From the NCBI GenBank assembly GCA_946615495.1, contig CAMOHY010000137.1, forward strand, positions 1 to 6,261: 6,261 nt of DNA, written 5' to 3'. Positions 1 to 4,777 of this stretch are shown piece by piece. The translations under genes were made by a program, and so were the position numbers. Origin of the DNA: an uncultured Clostridia bacterium (lineage in GTDB: Bacteria > Bacillota > Clostridia > Christensenellales > Aristaeellaceae). The notes under the pieces were generated by a model. It had not been told where the DNA came from and ran no database searches. It worked only from the letters and a program-made list of their open reading frames with translations. Positions within the stretch are counted from its first letter, which is position 1; every line of letters begins with the position of its first letter.

Positions 1-71
1 CCGGTCCTGCGGATTGTTGATGAAAGGGCTGCGGCCCTTTCATGCTTTCCTGGGGTTTGTCGACAGTCTGG
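1..71 (-). repeat. 71-bp palindrome-bearing intergenic repeat, left copy
   Basis: This is the inverted counterpart of positions 6065-6135: position n here pairs with position 6136-n there, 63 of 71 positions matching by hand alignment. It contains a perfect 10-bp stem (ATGAAAGGGC at 20-29, GCCCTTTCAT at 34-43) around a 4-nt loop. Four of the eight differences between copies fall in that loop and the other four are transitions, so the stem is intact in both. The inner end carries TGTCGACA, itself palindromic. The copy lies just beyond the 3' end of the minus-strand gene, as the right copy lies just beyond the 3' end of the sigma gene, so both have the same orientation relative to the upstream gene. 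It may extend past the window edge. No transposase is visible. A dispersed REP/MITE-like intergenic element is the best guess. Confidence 0.85.
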
Positions 72-94
72 CGCCGTTTTTTGTAAACCGGCGC
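71..94. other. Small inverted repeat between the repeat and the desulfurase stop codon
   Basis: GCGCCG (71-76) and CGGCGC (89-94) form a 6-bp GC stem around a 12-nt AT-rich loop. On the plus strand it is followed by GATTTTTT (95-102), which could terminate transcripts entering from the left. On the minus strand, the direction of the desulfurase gene, no T-run follows, so it is not an obvious terminator for that gene. The loop is long and the call is weak. Confidence 0.3.
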
Positions 95-100
95 GATTTT

Positions 101-1225
101 TTACAACCTGCTGATGGCTAAAACCGCCGATAAAAAACTGTCCACCTCTTTTTCGGTGTTGAAGGGGCCCAGGCTGGCGCGCACGGCCCCGCCGCTGCCC
201 AGCCAGGCGTGAATGGAGGGCGCGCAGTGCAGCCCGCCCCGGACGGCGATTTTTCTTTCGTTCAGCGCGTCCGCCGCCTGGCCGCTGTCCATGCCCCGGA
301 TGTTGAAGCTGACCACCGGCACGTGGGCCGCGTCCGCGGGCCCATCGTACAGCGTCACGCCGGAAATGTTTCCCAGCCCCTCCCGCAGCCGGGCGCGCAG
401 GGCCTGTTCATATTCCGCCATGGCGGCCCGGTGGCGAAGCACGAATTTGATGCCCTGGGTCAGCCCCGCGATGCCGGGCAAATTGGCCGTGCCGCTCTCC
501 AGCCGGTCCGGCAGCATGGCAGGCTGGCGCAGGCTTTCGGAGGCGGAGCCCGTGCCGCCCTCCCGCAGCGGCCGGGGCAGCATGCCATCGCCCAGGCATA
601 AAAGCCCCGTGCCCATGGGGCCCAGCAGCCCCTTGTGGCCCGGCATGGCGATCATGTCCGCGTGAACGGAGGCAATATCCTCCGTCCCCGCCGTCTGGGC
701 CGCGTCCAATAGCAGCGGCACCCCCTTTTCGTGGCAGGCCCGCGCGATTTCGCCGGCGCTTTGCACAATGCCCGTCACGTTGCTGGCGTGGCAGAGCACG
801 CACAGCGCCGTCTTGGGCCCGATGGCCTGGCTCACCGTTTGAGGCGGCAGCAAGCCCCGTTCATCCGGCGGCAGGATGCGCACGGTGATTTTTCCCGCGT
901 CGTGGTAGCCCATCAGGGGGCGCATGACGGCGTTGTGCTCCGCATGGCTCACCAGCACCTCGTCCCCCGCGTGCAGCGTGCCCCGGATGGCGGTGTTCAG
1001 GGCGTCGGTGCAGTTCAGGCAAAAAATCACCCTTTCCGGCCCCTGAACGCCCGTATATTCCGCCGCCAATTCCCGGCAGCGCTCTAAAATCCTGCCTCCT
1101 GCCAGGGCCCCGGCGTGGCCGCCCCGGCCCGGATTGCCCCCGATTTTCTCCATCACGCCGCTCATGGCCCGGCTCACCTCCGGCGGCTTGGGAAAGCTGG
1201 TGGCCGCGTTGTCCAAATAAATCAT
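101..1225 (-). CDS. Cysteine desulfurase family protein (class V aminotransferase fold, PLP-dependent)
   Basis: 374 aa, the usual length for this family. It opens with MIYLDNAATSFPKP, the typical N-terminus of NifS/SufS-like enzymes. Visible PLP-site residues are the EHN histidine (H97), SNVTG (148-152), LLLDAAQ with D174 and Q177, and the Schiff-base lysine in GHKG (K198). The catalytic-loop cysteine is in GLHCAP (C334), resembling the short SufS/CsdA-type loop, followed by the VRASLGPFNT segment (R349). Such enzymes take sulfur from cysteine, or selenium from selenocysteine, as an enzyme-bound persulfide or selenide for Fe-S or related assembly in the cytoplasm. It most resembles the Firmicutes subfamily annotated 'cysteine desulfurase family protein' (EF2568-like), which is often found near selenium-related genes. 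The start is supported by GGGAGG upstream on the minus strand. No scaffold protein (IscU/SufU) is adjacent, so the acceptor is unknown. The neighbouring DUF3343 protein is a candidate. Confidence 0.9.
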   Translation of the reverse strand: MIYLDNAATSFPKPPEVSRAMSGVMEKIGGNPGRGGHAGALAGGRILERCRELAAEYTGVQGPERVIFCLNCTDALNTAIRGTLHAGDEVLVSHAEHNAVMRPLMGYHDAGKITVRILPPDERGLLPPQTVSQAIGPKTALCVLCHASNVTGIVQSAGEIARACHEKGVPLLLDAAQTAGTEDIASVHADMIAMPGHKGLLGPMGTGLLCLGDGMLPRPLREGGTGSASESLRQPAMLPDRLESGTANLPGIAGLTQGIKFVLRHRAAMAEYEQALRARLREGLGNISGVTLYDGPADAAHVPVVSFNIRGMDSGQAADALNERKIAVRGGLHCAPSIHAWLGSGGAVRASLGPFNTEKEVDSFLSAVLAISRL

Positions 1226-1298
1226 GGCATTTTTCCTCCCTGCGGCCGCACGGCGGCGGGCCGCTTCTCATACACTATATGAGGAAGGAGGGAAAACC
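1226..1298. promoter_or_regulatory. Divergent intergenic region with back-to-back ribosome binding sites and a small inverted repeat
   Basis: The two start codons face away from each other across 73 nt, so their promoters must be close or overlapping. Minus-strand GGGAGG (within 1231-1240) serves the desulfurase, and AGGAGG at 1286-1291 serves the DUF3343 gene. Between them lie the palindrome TGCGGCCGCA (1241-1250) and a 6-bp inverted repeat, CTCATA (1267-1272) and TATGAG (1278-1283), around 5 nt. TATAGT on the minus strand (1274-1279) is a possible -10, but I find no convincing -35 for either direction. A shared operator at 1267-1283 is possible; it would overlap the start of the plus-strand leader. 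Confidence 0.4.
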
Positions 1299-1571
1299 AT
1301 GACCCAACAGGAAGCATTCGGCATTGCCGCTTTCCGCTCCCGCCAGCAGGTGATGCGCATGGACAGCGCCCTGCGGCGCGCGGGCGTCCATTCGGAAATC
1401 ATTTCCACGCCCCGCGACGTATCCCTGGGCTGCGGCCTTTCCGTACGCTTTGATTTGCGGGACGCCCCGGCGGCCATGAACGTGTACCGCCAGGCCCGGC
1501 CAGGCAACCTGATCGGCTTTTACCGGGTGGACCGGCTGCCCGGCCAGCGCGCCCAGGTAACGCCCTTATAA
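1299..1571 (+). CDS. DUF3343 family protein (putative Se/S carrier-like)
   Basis: A 90-aa cytoplasmic protein with no signal peptide or membrane segment. It fits the DUF3343 pattern: an N-terminal alpha/beta segment (AFRSRQQVMRMDSALRRAG, about 11-29), then IISTPRDVSLGCGLSVRF at 34-51, in which the STPR turn and the single cysteine C45 are the hallmark. The family has been described as a putative Se/S carrier because of this cysteine and its linkage to desulfurase or selenium genes, but its biochemistry is not settled. The start is ATG 1299, with AGGAGG 7 nt upstream. A longer in-frame ATG at 1224 would overlap the divergent gene's start and lacks a ribosome binding site, so it was discarded. 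It is divergent from the desulfurase gene, which fits a cysteine persulfide or selenide relay from C334 of that enzyme to C45 here; that link is inference. The gene is monocistronic, closed by the terminator at 1586-1616. Confidence 0.85.
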   Translation: MTQQEAFGIAAFRSRQQVMRMDSALRRAGVHSEIISTPRDVSLGCGLSVRFDLRDAPAAMNVYRQARPGNLIGFYRVDRLPGQRAQVTPL

Positions 1572-1585
1572 ATCCGTTTTTCTTT

Positions 1586-1616
1586 GGGAGGCCCGCGTTC
1601 CCGGCCTCCCTTTTTT
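1586..1616 (+). terminator. Intrinsic terminator after the DUF3343 gene
   Basis: A perfect 8-bp stem, GGGAGGCC (1586-1593) with GGCCTCCC (1603-1610), a 9-nt loop, then six T residues (1611-1616). It lies 14 nt after the stop codon and should isolate the upstream gene from feoAB. Confidence 0.93.
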
Positions 1617-1665
1617 CTCACATCCTGTTTTTCCCTGCATAGGCTGGTAAAGGGAGGTGGCGTTC

Positions 1666-1902
1666 ATGCGGAATCTGACGGACCTGGCCCTGGGCGAGGG
1701 CGGCACGGTGCGGTGCCTGCGCGCATCCGGCGGCATGGGGCGGCGGCTGATGGATTTGGGCTTTACCGCCGGGGCCAGGGTGGAATGCCTGCTGTCCGCC
1801 CCCGGCGGCGGCATGCGGGCCTACCGGGTGCGCCGGGCGGTGATCGCCCTGCGGAAAAAGGACGCCCGCACCGTGATATTGGAGGATAGCAGCCATGAAT
1901 GA
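1666..1902 (+). CDS. feoA: FeoA ferrous iron transport accessory protein
   Basis: A 78-aa SH3-like cytoplasmic protein of typical FeoA length. Family landmarks are GEGGTVRCL (10-18), RRLMDLGFTAGARVE (26-40), an AP turn at 45-46, and YRVRRAVIALRKKDARTV (53-70), matching the usual 'G-x-I-A-L-R-x-x-E/D-A' C-terminal strand. FeoA is thought to bind FeoB and help its transport or GTPase function. ATG 1666 is preferred because GGAGG at 1653-1657 sits 8 nt upstream; an in-frame GTG at 1657 overlaps that Shine-Dalgarno and is unlikely. The stop overlaps the feoB start by 8 nt, implying translational coupling. Only 49 nt separate it from the preceding terminator, so its promoter must lie within about 1611-1655. 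I see only a weak -10-like CATAGG (1640-1645) and no convincing Fur or DtxR box. Confidence 0.92.
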   Translation: MRNLTDLALGEGGTVRCLRASGGMGRRLMDLGFTAGARVECLLSAPGGGMRAYRVRRAVIALRKKDARTVILEDSSHE

Positions 1903-3928
1903 ACCGCCCCTGATTGCCCTGATGGGCAACCCCAACGTAGGAAAATCCACCCTGTTCAACGCCCTCACCGGCATGCGGCAGCACACCGGCAATTGGCCCG
2001 GCAAAACCGTGGCCTCCGCCCGCGGCGTATGCCATTTGGGCAAGGAAAGCTTCTTCCTGCTGGACGTGCCGGGAGCTTATTCCCTGTGGGCCCAATCGGC
2101 GGAGGAGGAAGCGGCGCTGGAGGCCGTGTGCTTTGGCGGGGCCGACGCGGTGATGGTGGTATGCGACGCCTCCTGCCTGGAAAGGAACCTGAATTTGGCC
2201 TATCAGGTTCTGGAAATCACGGACCGGGTGTCCCTTTGCGTCAATTTTATGGACGAAGCGCAAAAAAAGGGCCTGCGCGTGGACCTGGACGCCCTGTCCC
2301 GCCGCCTGGGCGTGCCCGTTACCGGCATTTGCGCGCGGGAGGGGCAAGGGCTTCAAGCGGCCCTGGCCGCGGCCAAGGAAACCCTGCTGCGCCCGCCCAA
2401 GCCCCGCCGGGTCCCCTATCCGCAGCCGGTTGCGCAGGCGGCGGAAAAGCTGGCGGAAAAGCTCCAGGCCAGCGTGGCGGGCGTGGTGGACCCTTATTTT
2501 GCCGCCCTGCGGCTCATGGAGGGAAACCCCTGCTTTCTAAAGGAATTAAGCCGCCGCGTGCCAGGCGCGGAATCCTTTCCTTTGGAGGCGGACCGGGCCT
2601 TGGCCGGGCTGAGCCTTTCGCGGGAAGGGCTTTCCGCCCTGCTGGTGGAAAGCGTTTACCGCGCCGCGGAGGAAGCCTGCCGGGCGTCGGTTTCCGCGCC
2701 TGACGCCTCTCCCCGCGCCCTTCGGGCGGACCGGGCGCTCACCGGCTTAAAGGGCCTGCCGGTGCTGCTGGCCTTATTGGGCCTCATTTTTTTCCTTACG
2801 CTAAAGGGGGCCAACGCGCCGTCCGGCTGGCTGGCGGAAGGGTTCACCGCCCTGGAAAGGCAGCTTTCCGCCCTTCTTTCCCGCCTGGGAACGCCGCCCT
2901 TTCTGCTTTCCCTGCTTACGGAGGGGGTATTCCGCACCCTGGGCCAGGTGGTGTCCGTGATGCTGCCGCCCATGGCGGTGTTCTTTCCCCTGTTTACGCT
3001 CTTGGAGGATTCGGGCTATCTGCCCCGCGTGGCCTTTACCCTGGACGGCCTGTTTGAGCGCTGCCGCGCCTGCGGAAAGCAGGCCCTGACCATGTGCATG
3101 GGCTTTGGCTGCAACGCCGTGGGCGTGACCGGCTGCCGCATCATCGACAGCCCCAGAGAGCGGCTCATCGCCATCCTGACCAACAGCCTGGTGCCCTGCA
3201 ACGGGCGCTTTCCCCTGCTCATCGCCATGATGACCCTGTTTTTTTCCGGCGGCGGCCTGGGCGGCACGGCGGTGTCGGTGGCCATGCTGCTGGGGCTTTC
3301 CCTGCTGGCGGTGGGCGCCACGCTGCTCGTTTCCCGGCTCTTGTCCCTTTGGGTGCTCAAGGGCGTGCCCTCCTCCTCCACGCTGGAATTGCCGCCCTAC
3401 CGCATGCCCCAGGTGGGCCGGGTGGTTCTTCGCTCCATGCTGGACAGAACGCTTTTCGTATTGGGCCGGGCGGCGGCGGTGGCGGCCCCGGCGGGGCTGG
3501 TCATCTTTCTTCTATCCCACATCCGGCTGGATGAGCGCACCCTGCTTTCCCTGCTGACCGGCTTTCTGGACCCTTTGGGCCGCCTGATGGGCCTGGACGG
3601 CGTGATCCTGGCCGGCTTCCTGCTGGGCTTTCCGGCCAACGAAATCGTGCTGCCCCTGATGGTGATGGCCTACACCGCGGGCGAAAGCCTAACGGAAACG
3701 GGCAGCCTGCTCACCTTGGGCGCCCTTTTATCCGCCCAGGGCTGGACCTGGCTGACCGCCCTGAACGTGATGCTCTTTTCTCTCTTTCATTTTCCCTGTT
3801 CCACCACTCTTTTGACCATTTATCGGGAAACCGGCAGCAAAAAATGGACCTTGCTCGCTTTCCTTTTGCCCACGGCGATAGGCATGCTGCTGTGCATGAT
3901 AACAAATTTCGCTGCAAAAATATTGTGA
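1895..3928 (+). CDS. feoB: FeoB ferrous iron transporter, Clostridia-type variant
   Basis: A 677-aa inner-membrane transporter for Fe2+ with an N-terminal GTPase. G motifs: G1 GNPNVGKS (11-18), the NWPGKT switch I region (33-38), G3 DVPG (57-60), G4 NFMD (117-120) and a G5-like CAREG (146-150). A helical linker runs to about residue 280, and the hydrophobic part begins near 287. The membrane core carries MCMGFGCNAVG (400-410) followed by TGCRIIDSPRERL, VPCNGRFP (433-440) and FPCST (633-637). These hold the three conserved pore cysteines (C406, C435, C635), with 'NAVGVTGCR' in place of the proteobacterial 'NVPAIMATR' wording. This is a known Firmicutes flavour of FeoB. The start is supported by GGAGG at 1881-1885. 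It is translated with feoA, and no feoC follows. Iron is the default substrate; some FeoB paralogues move manganese, which sequence alone cannot exclude. Confidence 0.95.
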   Translation: MNEPPLIALMGNPNVGKSTLFNALTGMRQHTGNWPGKTVASARGVCHLGKESFFLLDVPGAYSLWAQSAEEEAALEAVCFGGADAVMVVCDASCLERNLNLAYQVLEITDRVSLCVNFMDEAQKKGLRVDLDALSRRLGVPVTGICAREGQGLQAALAAAKETLLRPPKPRRVPYPQPVAQAAEKLAEKLQASVAGVVDPYFAALRLMEGNPCFLKELSRRVPGAESFPLEADRALAGLSLSREGLSALLVESVYRAAEEACRASVSAPDASPRALRADRALTGLKGLPVLLALLGLIFFLTLKGANAPSGWLAEGFTALERQLSALLSRLGTPPFLLSLLTEGVFRTLGQVVSVMLPPMAVFFPLFTLLEDSGYLPRVAFTLDGLFERCRACGKQALTMCMGFGCNAVGVTGCRIIDSPRERLIAILTNSLVPCNGRFPLLIAMMTLFFSGGGLGGTAVSVAMLLGLSLLAVGATLLVSRLLSLWVLKGVPSSSTLELPPYRMPQVGRVVLRSMLDRTLFVLGRAAAVAAPAGLVIFLLSHIRLDERTLLSLLTGFLDPLGRLMGLDGVILAGFLLGFPANEIVLPLMVMAYTAGESLTETGSLLTLGALLSAQGWTWLTALNVMLFSLFHFPCSTTLLTIYRETGSKKWTLLAFLLPTAIGMLLCMITNFAAKIL

Positions 3929-4005
3929 AGCTGCTCAAGGAAAGGAAGGAATTTTCCATTTCCCGTCGAATAAGAGCAATAGACAGAGAGGAAAATGAGA
4001 GAAAA

Positions 4006-4021
4006 ACCGGCAGGCGCCGGT
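4006..4021 (+). other. Hairpin in the hpf leader
   Basis: ACCGGC (4006-4011) and GCCGGT (4016-4021) form a perfect 6-bp stem with a 4-nt loop (AGGC), 27 nt before the hpf start codon and 11 nt before its AGAGGAG ribosome binding site. No T-run follows, so it is not a terminator. I find no clear terminator for feoB and no clear promoter in the 120 nt between feoB and hpf, so read-through from feoAB into hpf is possible. The hairpin may protect the leader or be a processing site; this is inference. Confidence 0.45.
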
Positions 4022-4048
4022 CATATAACGAGAGAGGAGTTGTCTTTC

Positions 4049-4588
4049 ATGAAAACCACCATCACTGCCAAGAATATGGTCGTTACGCCGGGCATTACCA
4101 ACCGGATCACCAAAAAAACCGCTACCATGGAGCGGTATTTGAAGCCGGACACCGAAATGTTCGTCCGGCTGCGCAGGGAGCGGGATGAGCGCATTTGCGA
4201 AATCACCGTTCCCATGAACGGCGTGACCATGCGGGCCGAATCCTCCAGCAAGGATAACCTGTTTATGTCCATCGACAGCGCTCTGGCCAAGCTGGAACGC
4301 CAGATTCTGCGCCACCGCACGAAGCTGGAAAAGCGGCTGCGGGAAGGCGCTTATCAGGAGGAGACCCCCGAATTCATCGAAGATATTTCCGCTTATGGCA
4401 CCGGCGAACGCCAAATCGTGCGCACCAAGGAATTCCCCGTGCGCCCCATGGCCGTGGAGGACGCCATTTTGCAGATGGAACTGCTGGGCCACAGCTTCTT
4501 CGTCTTTGTGAATATTGAAACGGAGCGCACCAACGTGCTTTATCTGCGCAAGGACGGCAATTTGGGCCTGATGGTGCCGGAAGCTTGA
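4049..4588 (+). CDS. hpf: Long-form hibernation promoting factor (ribosome-associated, HPF/RaiA family)
   Basis: 179 aa, the usual length for long HPF. The N-terminal ~100 residues form the RaiA/YfiA-type ribosome-binding domain, with ITAKNMVVTPGITNRI at 5-20 and a basic, charged helix (about 79-99) containing LAKLERQILRHRTKLEKRL. An acidic linker (about 100-120) leads to the C-terminal dimerisation domain, IVRTKEFPVRPM at 123-134 and LLGHSFFVFVNIETERTNVLY at 145-165. In Firmicutes, long HPF binds the decoding region of 30S subunits and joins two 70S ribosomes into inactive 100S dimers during stationary phase or stress. ATG 4049 is chosen because it matches the family N-terminus and has AGAGGAG at 4033-4039. 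An in-frame ATG at 3995 would add 18 residues with no family similarity, and its Shine-Dalgarno is too close. A terminator at 4632-4659 closes the unit. Confidence 0.95.
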   Translation: MKTTITAKNMVVTPGITNRITKKTATMERYLKPDTEMFVRLRRERDERICEITVPMNGVTMRAESSSKDNLFMSIDSALAKLERQILRHRTKLEKRLREGAYQEETPEFIEDISAYGTGERQIVRTKEFPVRPMAVEDAILQMELLGHSFFVFVNIETERTNVLYLRKDGNLGLMVPEA

Positions 4589-4631
4589 TTGATTTTTTTC
4601 CTCTGGCAGAGGATGATGTTTATTTTGCCGG

Positions 4632-4659
4632 GGCGGGACAAAAAATCCCGCCTCTTTTT
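4632..4659 (+). terminator. Intrinsic terminator after hpf
   Basis: A 7-bp stem, GGCGGGA (4632-4638) with TCCCGCC (4646-4652), a 7-nt C/A loop, then TCTTTTT (4653-4659). It lies 43 nt after the hpf stop. A smaller 5-bp hairpin (4600-4604 with 4608-4612) precedes it. It separates hpf from the sigma gene. Confidence 0.88.
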
Positions 4660-4669
4660 CATATCGCTT

Positions 4670-4695
4670 TGAACCTTTCGCCGTTTTTTCCCGTC
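4670..4695 (+). promoter_or_regulatory. Candidate ECF-type (probably autoregulatory) promoter of the sigma factor gene
   Basis: TGAACC (4670-4675) is followed after exactly 16 nt by CGTC (4692-4695). This closely resembles the Bacillus ECF sigma consensus (TGAAAC, 16-17 nt, CGTC or CGTA). The spacer contains a T6 run (4684-4689) just upstream of the -10, a feature known to favour ECF promoters in B. subtilis. A housekeeping reading is poorer: TTGAAC (4669-4674) is 22 nt from TATAGG (4697-4702). Transcription would start near 4703, leaving a leader of about 75 nt. ECF sigma factors often transcribe their own gene, so autoregulation is the natural inference. Confidence 0.6.
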
Positions 4696-4703
4696 TTATA
4701 GGG

Positions 4704-4717
4704 TGAGATCGATCTCA
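4704..4717. promoter_or_regulatory. Perfect 14-bp palindrome at the predicted transcription start of the sigma gene (possible operator)
   Basis: TGAGATC|GATCTCA is a perfect self-complementary 14-mer with no spacer, beginning about 8 nt after the putative -10 CGTC. A dyad with no loop favours a dimeric protein-binding site over an RNA hairpin. Its position at +1 would let a bound repressor block initiation. The cognate regulator is unknown and not obvious in this window. Confidence 0.45.
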
Positions 4718-4732
4718 GCGGGGCGATGGCCA

Positions 4733-4755
4733 GCGCGGCCCTTGCGGCCCCGCGC
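4733..4755 (+). other. GC-rich leader hairpin before the sigma gene
   Basis: GCGCGG (4733-4738) pairs with CCGCGC (4750-4755). Inner GGCC-type pairing is possible with a small bulge. The structure ends 8 nt before the purine-rich AGGGGAGAGG (4764-4773), so it could influence translation start or mRNA stability. No T-run follows. Confidence 0.4.
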
Positions 4756-4777
4756 CAAAAGAAAGGGGAGAGGAGCC

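Noticed and set aside
209..1087. Long plus-strand open frames opposite the desulfurase gene
   Set aside because: They are antisense to a clearly conserved gene, have no ribosome binding sites, and give low-complexity A/G/R/P-rich translations typical of GC-rich shadow frames.
1628..1660. DtxR/IdeR- or Fur-like operator before feoA (ATAGGCTGGTAA region)
   Set aside because: Only a half-site resemblance (TAGGCT); no dyad symmetry supports it.
3942..3967. ECF-type promoter before hpf (CGTC at 3964-3967)
   Set aside because: No TGAAC-like -35 lies at the right distance; only purine-rich GGAAGG is present.
3995..4048. Upstream ATG start for hpf
   Set aside because: The extra 18 residues do not fit HPF, and the purine run is only about 2 nt from that ATG. 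ATG 4049 has good spacing and gives the family N-terminus.
4600..4612. CCTCT-GGC-AGAGG as the hpf terminator
   Set aside because: The T-run precedes rather than follows the short stem; the hairpin at 4632-4652 with its following T-run is the better terminator.
4703..4777. Upstream GTG start for the sigma gene adding 25 residues
   Set aside because: The added residues are arginine/proline-rich and overlap the palindrome and GC hairpin. There is no ribosome binding site there, while ATG 4778 has a strong one and matches sigma family N-termini.
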